Assembly: GCA_036897095.1 (NCBI GenBank)
Contig: JAYMSP010000303.1
Location: forward strand, 1-59,044
From: Plantago elongata
Taxonomy: Eukaryota > Streptophyta > Magnoliopsida > Lamiales > Plantaginaceae
Direction: 5' to 3'
DNA: 59,044 nucleotides
Numbering within the stretch: position 1 is the stretch's first letter; every line of letters starts with the position of its first letter. Below, in pieces: positions 32,701-44,951 of the stretch. Under the pieces are notes generated by a model. It searched no databases and was not told the DNA's origin. It saw only the letters and a program-made list of their open reading frames with translations. The position numbers and the translations under genes are program-made.

Positions 32701-35134
32701 ATTGACTTGGAATTTTGTCCAAATAATTCCCAAGTTAATTACTTCATTAGTCAATTGATAATTAGTAGTCAACAATATGATTCATATACTCAATTCAAAG
32801 ATCGAGATGAATTATTGGCTTATCTTTAATTCTAAAACATATAATCATAAAGTACAACGTTGTTTAGCAAAGTTGATTGACTCCACTTTGCTTGAATGTC
32901 ACTTAACAGATGAACGAAGAAAATAAATTGATAATGGCTGTAATTACTTGCAATTTAAGTTCAAAGTGAAGACCAAGAACGCAATTTCCAACAACTAACT
33001 GCTCATTTTTAAACCTTACTTTTCCAGCATGAGCTTTTCAACTAATTCATGATGAAACGGAGGTGCACTATCCACTATAGATATCTCACCTCTGTTCTTG
33101 AAAAGTGAGATTAAAACTAAAATCAATTCTTTAACAAACACTTGCACTTATTGTAGAAGTAACTTTATTGACAAATTCACTCCACGTATTGTCCAAGAGT
33201 CCATCTAATTAGATGTTGAAAATATGCTAAATCTCACCCGATACACTTTCTATTTAGAAAGAATATAAAATTCACATTAAATAGTATACGAATTCAACAC
33301 TTTTTTGTAAGAGGGAGTTTATCGGAGGAGATCAAGCATCTAACAAACCTTAATTAGGCACAAATTTGCACCTTCCTTAAGACTATTCTTACACAGTACC
33401 GAAAAAGATTAACAATGAAGAATTGGTATGTATTTGCCCACCCAAAACCCATGATGTTAATTGATACATAAATGCGTATCAGACTGTGTTATCTTTAATA
33501 ATAATTTTTTAAAACTGAACTGAAATAAATAATAATATGAACTGAATTTGCAGATAAAGAGAATATAATCTTACATCTAATAATGGTTCACTAATCCTAC
33601 CGCTTCATAACTCAAGTGTATAATATCCCATGGGTATGTTTATTCAAATTCATAAAACTAGTGTATTGTTGATAGATCTTACCATTTTACATATAACTAT
33701 ATCAAATTACTACTCTAGATTCTTGATATCTTGGAGTGCTGTTCTTTCCATTGAGAGTGCACAGGATGAGGGTACATGTGTGTAATGAGTGTATGAATGA
33801 ACAACTTTCATCTCCATTGACTTTTGCTCCTCTGGAAACACCTATTTCCCTTGCCACAAAAGTATGCACAGAAATGGAAAGACACATATTCCCCATTCCG
33901 ATTTGAAAGTATAAATTTAAGAAAAAAAATAATAAAGTAGAAAAAAATGTAATAAAGAATGACGTGATTAGATAAAATAGAAAAATATTAAATAAAATAT
34001 AAAATATAATATATAAAGTACCAGAAATTATTTTTATTTAAGAAAATAAAACTTTTAATTCGAAACAACTTAAAATGAAAATCAGTAATTTCAACTCTGG
34101 AGTATAATATCTTGTGTTTGTGTATAACATCATTACAAAAGCATATTGTAGCTTACGTTTCTAAACATGAACATAGAAAAATTATAGCTTAAAAGTCAGT
34201 AAAATTCTTAACATGATCACTTCTTCCCCTTTTGTAAAATAATGCTATTACACACTTAACATGTTTGCAATAAAGATACACACCACACTTAAACAAAAGA
34301 AAAGGAAAGCAGAAGTAATGCATAATACACATTTCGTACCAAGTGAGACATGCACTTGGACTCATTTACCCTCATGGATCGTCCCACTTTCACACATGGT
34401 TCATATTATCTACATCTAAGATCTAAGATCGTAATTTTAGATTGGTATAAAATCAATCTGAAAATATAAAAGTTCAAGATAAAAGAAATTTCATCCTAAT
34501 TACAGTCATATACTCCTATATTGTATAGTACTAAGTATTCATCGATTTATGTCTCCTACTGGTATTGGATATGGTAGATAGTTAGAAGTCATTATTTTAA
34601 GATTTCAACAACTTCATTTTCGTGCTGATAGAAAGCTAGCTTAAAGATAAAAAGAAAAGGTGAGTAGCACACATCACTTTGTAGAATTAGGATTATAGCC
34701 ATAAAATTGAGCTAGATATATATTAAGAGATAAAAAGAAAGAATTCTGAAAGTAGAAATTGGATTTAATCTTCCAAAGTATCTTTATCTTCATTCTTGTA
34801 TAGGTCACTTGAAAGTTGAAAGTAACATATGAACACCTTTTCTTTTTCTTGAAGGAAATGATTTGTTTCACAAGACAACATATACTACTTGATTCTTCTT
34901 ACATATGAAAATTATAATAAAAATTACCCAGTTGTCACATGTACCACCATTTTTCTGCTAACTGGTGAAGGATATACACTGCCAGGTTCCCTTCTCATAA
35001 CTTTATGCTTGCTGATACAGTTTTGAGTTTTCCATCTGGAAATTCACTAAATATGGAGAAATTGTGGAAACCTCCCAAAGTTTTCATACTTATGCAAACT
35101 CCCCCAAATGTTTCGGAATTTTAAATGGGTTGAA
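32701..35134. other. Intergenic, no gene seen
   Basis: AT-rich. A decayed TTCAGTTCAG-family fragment is possible at 33482-33572 (TGTGTTATCTTTAATA ... CAGATAAAGAGAATATA). Short minus-strand frames at 33702 and 34674 have no family resemblance. Confidence 0.35.
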
Positions 35135-35294
35135 GGGGGTGTTTGGATGGGGATTTGAATATCTCCCATTTGACTCGATGAACAGTGATTTGGCCTAAAA
35201 TACACTTAAAATACCCCACTCAAATGTCCATCCAAACACAATTTTCACCAAAATTCATCCAAATGCTCACTCAAATGTCCATCCAAACAGCCAC
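35135..35294. repeat. GTTCATCGAG-family repeat, copy 2
   Basis: About 160 bp starting GGGGGTGTTTGGATGGGG and ending TGTCCATCCAAACAGCC, an inverted terminal pair. The interior has GACTCGATGAACAGTGATTT and GGCCTAAAATACACTTAAAA, shared with the other copies. Confidence 0.65.
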
Positions 35295-35316
35295 TGATGA
35301 ATTCTTGAGAGAATGA

Positions 35317-35750
35317 CATTTTTAGTCATAAACTTTAGGTCAAGTTGCGTATGCAGTACCTTGTTTGCATTCGGGTCAAAGTCTTGATCATAATTTGACC
35401 TCCATCTCATACATAACTTGAAATAATGTAAAGTTAGATTTTTTAAATTAAAAAAATAAAAATACAATTAAAGAGTATAAAGACATGGAGAAATAAAATG
35501 TGGTTCAATGGCATATGAGGTGGGTCAAGTCAACTAAAGAGTTTTTTTCTAATTTTTGAATTTTCTAAATTTTAAAAAATTTAACTTTTACATTATTTCA
35601 AGTTATAACGAGGTGGAATATGAGGTGGAGGTTAAATTATGGTCAAGATCTTTGACCCGAGTGCCTTATGAACGCTAGGATCAAGGTTCACATGACCACC
35701 AAATGAGGTACTGCATACGTCTTTGGCCTAAACTTTAAGACTTAAAATAC
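35317..35750. repeat. Foldback element with long inverted arms
   Basis: The left arm (about 35317-35455) and the reverse complement of the right arm (about 35575-35750) share, in the same order, AAACTTTAGGTCAA, CGTATGCAGTACC, CGGGTCAAAG, CCTCCATCTCATA and AACTTGAAATAATGTAAAGT. The centre is AT-rich. The right arm has an extra 30-40 bp. The transcript would form a long hairpin. Confidence 0.75.
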
Positions 35751-36185
35751 CAATCTCTCTTAAATTCTCTAACTAGAAACGTATTAATTTTTTTAAGATT
35801 GTGAAAGACATCTTTATATCTTAATTTCGATACATGTATATTGGTATGTAGTAAGTTCACGATGCACCTAATTGACAATGCCAATACTTCACCCTAAAGT
35901 ATTGGTGTAGTTTCATACCAGTCAAAAACCAAGAGGTGTACATGTGAAAATCTTGGATGGATTTTCTCACTTTTAGCAAAGTCACAATTGCATTACACTC
36001 TACAAGAAAAATTCAGAAGCTTGAAAAGGTCTCAGTTGCACTTGGGGAATGATCTTGGTATCTCACACATCTCAATCACCTAGAAAAACATTTTAAAATA
36101 AATAAATAAATAAATAATCTCTCAAAAAGACAAAAAAATTGATAAACAACAACAACAATAGTCTTTCTATTCAACCACCCTCTGA
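35751..36185. other. Upstream region of SCPL45
   Basis: No coding signal. Contains an (AAAT)n microsatellite at about 36097-36116. Confidence 0.4.
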
Positions 36186-36193
36186 TATAAAAA
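36186..36193 (+). promoter_or_regulatory. TATA box of SCPL45
   Basis: TATAAAAA lies 67 bases before the start codon, in a sequence otherwise rich in C and A (AATCCACCCAACTGAG) as at plant core promoters. Confidence 0.55.
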
Positions 36194-36259
36194 TCCACCC
36201 AACTGAGTAAACATTCCCACTCACTTGTTTGTTTAACTCTTGTGATCAGACACAAAGAA

Positions 36260-39068
36260 ATGAAAACCATTGTAAAGATCACACCTTTAGGTTTCTTGAT
36301 ACTAGCATTGTTGCAACAAGTATGCTTTGCTATGCCACTAGACAAGATTTCTGTTTTACCTGGGCAACCCCAAGTCAGTTTCCAGCAATTCTCTGGTTAT
36401 GTGAGTGTTGATGGTGACAAGTTGAGTCATAAAAGAGCTCTCTTTTACTACTTTGCTGAAGCCCAAATTGATCCTGCTTCTAAGCCTCTTGTTCTCTGGT
36501 TAAATGGAGGTCTTTTTCTAACCCACAATGTTGTTTTCATTTTTTTTGTTTTTAGAGAACAGTTTCCTTGATTTATTTATTTTTTCTTTTGGGGTTCAAT
36601 TTGCAGGTCCTGGTTGTTCATCTTTGGGAGTAGGAGCATTTTCTGAAAATGGGCCTTTTAGGCCTAGTGGAAATGGACTAGTCAGGAATGAGTACAGTTG
36701 GAACAGAGGTACTGTTTTGAGGTAGTAGTTGAGTCCGGTGACGTTTTCGAATCAAAGTTGAAAAAACGACCTTTGTATATCGTCACACTAGTATATTTGT
36801 AGCAATAGAACATAATTTTTTATGAACTTATAAGTGACTAGTACTAATGGTTATGTTTTGTTTTTATTTACAGAAGCAAATATGTTGTATTTGGAGACAC
36901 CAATTGGAGTTGGATTTTCTTATTCTGCAAATTCTTCAGCTTATGAAGGTGTCAATGACAAGATCACAGGTATGCATGTTTGTTTTATACCTTTGCATTC
37001 AATTAACCAATTTCATTTCTTGCTACAAACACAAGTAATATACATCTTTTATGGAGAAAAAAGCATTGTTTGAATGTTAGCATTAGAAAAACCAACTTTT
37101 AGCTTTTGAAAAATGTTTGTGTTGCTTATTGCCTTTTTCATATTATACTGAAAAAGAGGAAAAGACTGAAAGAAGAATACCGTTTGAGGTTTCACTTTTT
37201 AGTTTTTTTTCTAGTATTTCTTTACTGTAGTACTGGATATGGGAAACAGCTTATGCTTTGCATTTTCTCTGAATCTTTGGCACACGTTTGAATTGAGTTT
37301 TCTCAATTCAAGTTTTTATATAGTACTAAAAACCGGAACTGAATTGAGAAAACTCAATTCAAATGTGTAGTCAAACACTATGTTTGTCTTCATCCCCCTT
37401 TTTTTTTTATGTTGTTATAGCCCAAGACAATTTGTTGTTCTTGCAAAACTGGTTCCTCAAGTTCCCACAATATAAAAACAGAAGCTTGTACATCACAGGA
37501 GAAAGCTATGCTGGTAAATTTCTTGCCCAAAAAACTCCAATCTTTATGCTGAAAGTATATAGAATTGATTTTTGAGCAATCTGTTTTTACTGTTTTAGGC
37601 CACTATATACCTCAGCTGGCTGAGCTAATGCTGCAATTTAACAAAAAAGAGAACTTGTTCAATCTGAAAGGAATAGCTGTGAGTTTTTTTTTACTCTTTT
37701 AAGGCCATTTGTGTGGTAAAAAGGCTATATACTTCTTAGTTTGCTTAGACTATGTGACTTTACTGCAGCTTGGAAACCCGGTATTAGAATTTGCAACAGA
37801 TTTCAACTCAAGGGCCGAGTTCTTTTGGTCGCACGGATTGATATCCGATTCGACATACAGAGTGTTCACTACTGCTTGCAATTATTCGCGGTATGTTAGT
37901 GAATACTACAGAGGCTCTCTTTCTCCCATGTGTTACAAGGTGATGAGCCTTGTCAGTATGGAAACCAGCAAGTTTGTGGACAAATATGATGTTACTCTTG
38001 ATGTATGCATGTCATCCATCCTATCCCAGTCGAAAGTTCTTAACCCCGAGGTACTGAAATGATATAGCATAATCTTTTCCAAATTCAACGTCGAACTCGC
38101 CTGTTATAGATGCAGTCTTTCTTGAACTAATCATCTCATGTTATCTTGGGATGCAGCAAGTAAGTGAGACGATCGATGTATGCGTGGAGGATAAAATCGT
38201 TAGTTATTTAAACAGACGAGATGTTCAGAGTGCTCTCCATGCACGTCTGGTAGGAGTCAATCGGTGGCTCGTCTGTAGCAAGTACGTTTCTTACACTGAA
38301 AACTTAGTGCATTTTTGTTTGCAAATTTATCCTGGTAGTTTTCTGATCTTGATGAGTTGAAAAATCGAACGTAAACATCAAATTTCCTCAAACACACACA
38401 GAATTGATATTACCTAGTATCAGTTCTTCTCACCAAGATGGCTGTAGACAAGTTTCTGATTATTTGGTTCTTTCATGGTAAAAGTATATGTATAATAACG
38501 GGGAATTCTTGTTTCAGCATATTGGATTATGAACTGCTTGATCTAGAAGTACCTACGATCAACGTTGTTGGGAGAATAATCAAGGCTGGAATTCCGGTCT
38601 TAGTATACAGGTAGATACAAATTTTGGAACCTATAATCAAATGAATCACCGTTCCTGGTCGATTCCTTCTCATAATAGTCTACTTCTTTAATTCTTTTGG
38701 TTACAGTGGAGATCAAGACTCGGTCATCCCTTTAACCGGAAGCCGTAAACTGGTTCATGGACTGGCAAGAGCATTACAACTTAGACCAAGTACATCATAT
38801 AGAGTGTGGTTTTCCGGAATGCAGGTAAACTTTGGAGAAAAAGAACGGAACGTTACAATGTTCTAGCCTAGATTAGTTTGTGTGTGGATTTGTAACTGCA
38901 TTTTTTGGTTCATTTCAGGTAGGTGGATGGACACAGGTATACGGTAACATTCTTTCGTTTGCAACAATACGAGGGGCATCCCACGAAGCACCATTTTCTC
39001 AGCCAGAGAGATCACTTGTTCTGTTCAAGGCCTTTTTGGAAGGAAAGCCTCTGCCTGAAGAATTCTGA
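36260..39068 (+). CDS. SCPL45: Serine carboxypeptidase-like protein 45
   Basis: Exons 36260-36509, 36607-36708, 36874-36969, 37421-37513, 37599-37678, 37769-38050, 38157-38281, 38518-38610, 38707-38824 and 38919-39068 give 462 residues, the usual family length. Residues 1-24 form a signal peptide ([13 protein letters not shown]). The S10 peptidase landmarks are all present: [20 protein letters not shown] (oxyanion region), [10 protein letters not shown] with catalytic Ser178, SGDQDSVIP with catalytic Asp378, and RGASHEAP with catalytic His435. The stretch [20 protein letters not shown] and the C-terminus GKPLPEEF are characteristic of SCPL45-type members. It should act in the secretory pathway, vacuole or cell wall as a carboxypeptidase; the substrate is unknown. 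An intact gene. The frame extends upstream of the ATG only through a GTG codon. Confidence 0.95.
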
Positions 39069-39847
39069 TTCATATGTTAATGGTTTGAAATGAATGTGAA
39101 GTAGAATTTGTAAGTAGAAAGGTGTAGGTAGAAGAAGCCAATGTTAATCTCCTAAGGAGATAAATTTTCTTGATTTCTTTTGTAACCAAATTTTGTATAA
39201 AGAATGTCATCATGACTTCTTAGTTATTGTGATTTTGGTTTTTCAGTATTATTTGACTAAACTGAAAAAAACATAAGTCAATTCAACTAATTTGCATGTA
39301 TTTTGTGTAGCTGTAAGCCTGTGAGGCCGTTCTTTGAATTTGTTGTTAATTCGTTTAGTTTAATTTTATTTAATTATAATATATAACTACATTTTAATGA
39401 GTAAATATTATTTAAATAAACTATAATTTAAATCAATTCATGACAGAATAATGTACTCAAAGTTAATTCTTTCGGGACAATTTATTAATTCATGTAATTT
39501 TATATCCATTCTCGTGAGGTGTATTATCACATTTGTCAATATTTTGCTAGAGTTTTTATACAAGTGAGTTTTAATATGGTGGTTCGTTAGAATTTGATTT
39601 TTATTTTGTTAAGTCGAGTAGGAATCGTCTTGTTGACACTTACTCGTTCAAATATGCATATTTTAATGTTTATATGTTATCTTTTGATAATAAGCTCGAG
39701 CCTATTTATCAGGATCCTAACTTGAAATAATATATCATTTTGAACCAGCTGAGTCGAGCTCGGACTCAATTACAGCTGGAGCAAAATTCAGAAATGAGAT
39801 ATTCATCTTACTGTCGAACATTGCTATGTTCGACATTATGGTCTAAG
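39069..39847. other. SCPL45 3' flank and upstream region of the RecA-like gene
   Basis: Probably 3' untranslated region to about 39230, then AT-rich spacer. An in-frame ATG at 39794 precedes the start chosen for the next gene. Confidence 0.4.
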
Positions 39848-41138
39848 ATGGAACCAATTTACGGAGGGGTCGAACCGGTCGGCACAAGTCGGGTTTATCA
39901 GAGAGTCATGTTGGAGAGGTTCTTCTTGACGCCCCAAGCAAATTCCGATGAACCCGACCCGATCACTCTCCTTTCTGGCCCACCTTCTTCGTCCGTACTA
40001 CTCACTTTCTATCTTCTTCTTCTTTTTGAGCTCAGTTCAGGTGACATTTTCCTCATTTTTGTTGCAGAGGTAAAACTTCACTGCTTTTCCAATTCGCACT
40101 AAATTCCGCAGCCGATAATGCCACCGTCGTCATTCTCTGCAACCGCCGCAAATTGGAATCCAATCCCCCTTTTCTCTCTCAGGTTTCTATCAATCTCTTT
40201 CTGATTTGGGTAACTTTTTCTTCTTGTAGTTATTGACTTTGATTTGTGATTTCAGGGTGTTGATCCATCTTCTGACATATTCGAACGCATTCAGATCAAG
40301 TACTGAACCGATTAACCGAATTCATCTCGCTTTGTTTTCACCTCATGTTTTATGGTGATTGTTGATTGTTGTTTTCGTCTTTGTTCGGAAAGGTATGTGG
40401 AGGATGAAGAGGGAATCAAGAATTTCTTTGCTGCATTCCACCTGTTTGATATATTTCCTCTTTCAGTTATAATCTACGATTTTGCCGATTTCTTCGACGA
40501 AAGGTACACTTTTTTCATTCTTACATTTGATGTAGTAGATTTTGCACTTTAGAGTTTATCTGTGTTGGATCCTGAATGCTGAACTTGCAAATGTGAAGGA
40601 CTTGCCGAGAGAGGTATAACAATCCTAGAGGAAGAAACTTAGCTATGGTTCGGGTGTTGGCTCTTTGTCGAAATGCAATTGATCACGCTAGGTCAGTGTA
40701 TGATCCCCGACTAGTGATCTGCACAATTTCTCCTTACTCATGGACTGTAATGATCTGCACAATTTCTCCTTACTCATGGACTGTAATTTGTTGCACAGAA
40801 AGAAGGCTCCGTGTAAACTAGTATTGTCAGACACGCACAGAGGTGATATGCCAAGACAGCTCTACATTTACAAGAGATGGATTTCGTCTATTTACACCAT
40901 CAAAGGTTAGCAGCAGCTCAGCAAGATCGTGCATTTGGTGGTGTTGTGTTTGTGTACTAGTGTATCCTTTATGTTAATATGTTATTCTGTTTTTATGTTA
41001 TTTCGTACAGAAGGTGATGCTGCCAGATCATTTATACTGAGAAAGATGGATACGGGTACTGCAATAGGGGAGAGAGTGAAATCTGCAAAGTACTCCATAG
41101 CACTTCAATATCTGGTATTGGAGGGCATTAACTCTTGA
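39848..41138 (+). CDS. RecA-like P-loop ATPase (possibly SWSAP1/RAD51-paralogue-like)
   Basis: Exons 39848-39990, 40068-40182, 40256-40299, 40393-40503, 40614-40691, 40799-40905 and 41011-41138 join to 241 residues with every phase matching. The first splice junction creates a perfect Walker A box, GPPSSGKTS (residues 44-52), followed by LLFQFALNSA. A Walker B-like strand is VIIYDFADFF with Asp130. After the Walker B come RNLAMVRVLALCRNAI and the β-strand KLVLSD. The fold order (Walker A, about 75 residues, Walker B) and small size suggest a RecA/RAD51-type ATPase accessory to recombination, like SWS1-associated proteins; this is inference, no signature motif proves it. It is probably nuclear. 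The start is uncertain: an in-frame ATG at 39794 adds 18 residues. Intron 5 holds a perfect 36-bp tandem duplication before the acceptor. Convergent with CRN. Confidence 0.75.
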
Positions 41139-41855
41139 AGGCAATTATCGTAGCTAAAGTCAGTTCGCTCAGAAGGCCAAGAAGCCTAGCAGCCTGTTAA
41201 TCTAAGTGTTTCTCACTCTCTCTGTGAGATTCCGTTGAATGAAGTGATAGTAATTGAATGATTCTTCTTGAAACATAGATCGGAAAAGGTTGAGCATGGT
41301 GGTAGAACAAGATCATGTAAGCAGTTTGAACAAGTTCAATGAAAATGCAAAAGATGAGCTGTTCTTCCAACGCTGCAAATGAGTTTTTACGGTCAAGAAG
41401 TGATGTTAAATTGTCGAAATTATGCTACTGAGGCTCCTATTGTTCTCAAATGTCTGCAACCTGTAACTTGTTTCTTGCAGCAATATCATTAGAAAGCTGG
41501 CTTAACAAGTGCATGTTTTAGGTTTCTTTCAACTATTCTACAAAACCACAACCCCACCATCTTGAGAGGGAAAATTACAAGCAGGAAACGATTAACTCAA
41601 CAGCTTCTTCGTATCACAAGTCACTGCCAGTAGGTAAAGAAACTGAAGAGAAAGGTACTATGAGACACAAAGCAAAGTGATACTACTATACTATCTTGTA
41701 CATACCTCATGCGTAAAGGTCATTTGTGGGAGCCGAGTGGTTGCTCTCACGGCAAATATTCGCACCTGATGTGTGCTCACCACAAGCCGCAGGAACAACC
41801 AACAGCTCTCTAGTTAATGACTTTTAGCTGCCAAAAATTTACAGATTCTTTCAGT
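41139..41855. other. Convergent 3' region between the RecA-like gene and CRN
   Basis: No coding signal; presumably the two 3' untranslated regions meet or overlap here. Confidence 0.4.
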
Positions 41856-43511
41856 TCAGAAACTGTTCAACTGAGTAAGCATAGACACAAGCTCGTCACT
41901 TGAAGGGCGGTCAGCAGGCAAATCAGACAGGCATACAGCAGCAATTCTAACAGCCATTAGCATCTCCTCTTCTTCCATTTCTTCTCCGAGTATACTCCTG
42001 TCTAGCACTTCGCGAGCCTCACCTGCTTGCTGCATATGCCGGAGCCATTGCCCCAAACTACCTCCACCCCCTGATTCTCCAAAGAATTGTTCCAATGGGT
42101 CTCTTCCAGTTAATAGGATTGCCAAGATCACCCCAAAGCTGTAAACATCACTTTTATCTGTATACCTAGCCACCGTGAAATGAAATACCAATGAACAGCG
42201 GCTCAAAGTCTTAGTCATCTAATAATCAGAAGTAAAATGAAGGGCAAAGCAGTAAAAAAATGAGAGAAACTCAGCATTAACCATTCAAAGTGAAATCTAC
42301 TTCCGCTTAGCAGATACTTGTATAGACTGTAAAATTCGAGGGTGCCACACCAAGCAGTTTAGGCTAATCAGTGTCATGTAATCTTTAGACCATCTTTATA
42401 AAAGCAGAAACCAGCAAGACTAGATACACTGAAATTGTTCGTCTTTGGAGGTATACAAGGTACCTTAAAATATAATAATTAAGCTGTTTAATCTGGTTCT
42501 TACTGCTTAACTAACCTCTGATGCTTCAAACAAGCAAATAATTATTCTAAAATCTGGTTATGCGCAGTAATTAAATTGTAAAACATCAAGTATAGCAGTT
42601 ACTTCATACCTGTAATTCTGAAGACACTCAGGCGCATTATAGCTTGCTGCTGCTCTGTAGAAATTGGGAATAACCGCTGCCAATCCACAATCAGCTACTT
42701 TTGGTTCAAACTCTGAATCCAGCATGACATTTGAAGGTTTTAAGTTGTAGTGCAGCCTTCTTGGTTCACAGGTGAAATGAAGATAATGCAGGGCTTTAAC
42801 TATTCCAACTGCAATTCGAAGACGAGAATCCCACTTAAGTTGCAACTGATTTTCTCTCACTCTTCTCATAGCATCTTGGAGACTCCCTGTTGGAATATAA
42901 TCATAGACTAAAGAGTATCCACCAGATTCACGGACATACGCCCTCAAACTCATCAAATTCCTATGCCTTAGGCCAGCAAGCATCTCAAGTTCTCGCTCCA
43001 CTTTTCGCTTCATCGCCTTCTTTGTAAGCTCAGGAGAACAATCCCCAAAAGTCTCTAATCTCTTAACAGCAACAGTGAGACCATTATCAAGGACAGCCTT
43101 CAAATACTTCCCACTGGGGCTTGATCCAAGTAACTGTGCCTCATTCTCAAGAGCCAACTGCAAAGTTTTAGGAGGGATTTTCGGAGAAAACACGACCGGA
43201 CCTTTCAGAATCGGGGTGCGGTTTAGGTACTTGATAAAGCACCTGAACAGCAACAGCGTCAGAACCGCAAAAACGAGTCCGGTTATGATTCCTAATAGTA
43301 CGCTCAAACATATCCTCAGGACCACCCTATTCTTGTGGAAGCTTGGTTGCTCAAACTGCTGTGGAGTTTCACTTGATGCATGATTGGTCACTACTCTACT
43401 ATGGCACTGTGCAGAGATGATATCCAAGAAGAAAGCATACAAGACAAACACAATATACAGTCCAATACTGCTCTTCCTACTAACCACTACTAGCCGCCTC
43501 CTCTTCTCCAT
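41856..43511 (-). CDS. CRN: CORYNE/SOL2 membrane pseudokinase
   Basis: Two exons on the minus strand (43511-42610 and 42165-41856) give 403 residues, matching Arabidopsis CORYNE in length and order. An N-terminal hydrophobic stretch (residues about 16-33) is followed by a short ectodomain, a transmembrane helix (about 63-90) and the juxtamembrane block RTPILKGPVVFSPKIPPKTL. The kinase-like domain keeps VAVK (Lys150) and RHRNLMSLRAYVRE, but the HRD motif is HYN (254-256), the DFG motif is DCG (274-276) and the glycine loop is degenerate, as expected for a pseudokinase. The second exon has RYTDKSDVYSFGVILAILLT and ends VSMLTQLNSF. CRN pairs with CLAVATA2 at the plasma membrane to relay CLE peptide signals that limit stem cells in meristems. 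The intron is 444 bp. Gene intact. Confidence 0.95.
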
Positions 43512-44239
43512 AGAAAAGCACAGACCTTTATCAAGAAGCCCAAACTCAAGAAACCAAATATCCCATATAATGCTTAGTTACCCCTCAACCATAAAAATAG
43601 GATAGTTTCAGATCCTTTTCTCCACTAAAATAAAGGTGAACTACATAAAATGCCTTCTAGAGCTAAAAAGTGGAAGCATATATGACCTATAGTCCCATAC
43701 TGTCAGCTAACCAAGATAAGCAGTGGTAACCTGAAAACTCACCATAAACAACTCAACAGTACTCAGTATAACTAATTCTGGAAGAATCTTGAAACCCCAT
43801 TTGAGAAAAGGGCCAAAGAATGCAGCTAGCTTTATCCGAAAACTTGCTAATTTGCAACACTTGTAGAGGGAAAAAAGAGTGAGAGAATATCACCTTAGCT
43901 AAAATAAGGACGTGTTCTAGCAAAGCTTCACATTTGAGAGAAAAATGGAATCCATTACATCACATATTCCAACCTCCTTTTGACTATAGTGCCCACATTG
44001 TTGTTCTTCTCTTTCTTCAAGCTTGATGAGACTTTTACAAGAATTATTCTCACAGAAAGAAAAATTGGGAAGTGTACAGATATTACAATAATAATATTTC
44101 AACTCAATATCCTGTAAAAAAACAGCAACAGTTAAATAAAAAATCAAGAAGAAAAAGAACAATCTTTAGCAACTGTCTTTTCACTGCTTGTGTAACACGC
44201 TTTAGCACCTGCTCCATAGTTCACTTTCTCCCTAATTTA
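43512..44239. other. CRN upstream region, no other gene seen
   Basis: Contains the CRN 5' leader and promoter (reading leftwards). No clear TATA box. Short frames on both strands lack family resemblance. Confidence 0.4.
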
Positions 44240-44342
44240 GGCTCACCTCAGTTATATTCAGCTAATTTTAACTTAATTATCTTTAATTATAATTTATACA
44301 TTACTTCACTCAATTCAATAAATTCAGTTGAACAAAACACAA
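44240..44342. repeat. TTCAGTTCAG-family MITE, copy E (decayed)
   Basis: Right part AATAAATTCAGTTGAACAAAACACA matches the family terminus in two blocks, and TTATAATTTATACATTACTT matches its core; the left terminus is mutated. Confidence 0.45.
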
Positions 44343-44791
44343 TTTGACTGATCACATTAAGCGTAAAGCCCCATCACAACTAGACACGATTATCATGAAC
44401 TCGTATATAAATGATATGTTTGTCCTTCTCATAGTTGATGCGGTTACGATTGAAATATTTAAGATTATATTTATATCATAGTTACGTAATTATTATCGTT
44501 TACACGACGGTATAAAAATCATTTTCAGAACAACATTCAACATATGGAGGTAACTGAACTTCTTTATGTATAACATCTAACTCAAAGCCGCTGTCTTTTC
44601 TATACATTTTGGATGGACCCAATTAGAATGCATAATAGGTTGCAAATCACGCAAGTTTTAAATGAGTATGAATAGCATAAATTAAATTCGGGGATAATAT
44701 ACGTAAGGGGGACTCGTTAAACTCGTTAAACGTAGAACATTTTTTAATATATTATAAAAGGTACTTTAAATATTATAAATATGAAATTTAG

Positions 44792-44951
44792 GAGCGGATT
44801 GGCATAGAATTTGAATGGTCGTTTGGATGGATTTTGGTGACATTGTGTTTGAAATGGAATTGAAATGGGGGTATTTGAAGTGTATTTTAGGCCAAATCAA
44901 TGTTCATCGAGCCAAATGAACCGATTACAATTCCATTCCAAACAGCCCCTT
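44792..44951. repeat. GTTCATCGAG-family repeat, copy 3
   Basis: Same family as 35135-35294 in inverse orientation: GGCATAGAATTTGAATGG at the left and CCAAACAGCCCCTTAG at the right, with AATGTTCATCGAGCCAAATG inside. Confidence 0.65.

Noticed and set aside
39848..41138. Bacterial transfer origin for the RecA-like gene
   Set aside because: Six phase-consistent spliceosomal introns and base composition like its neighbours; no sign of transfer.
10908..43511. A functional gene cluster linking JAZ10, CPL3, SCD2, SCPL45 and CRN
   Set aside because: The families act in unrelated pathways, are well spaced and have their own promoters; no duplication or shared regulatory signal supports clustering.
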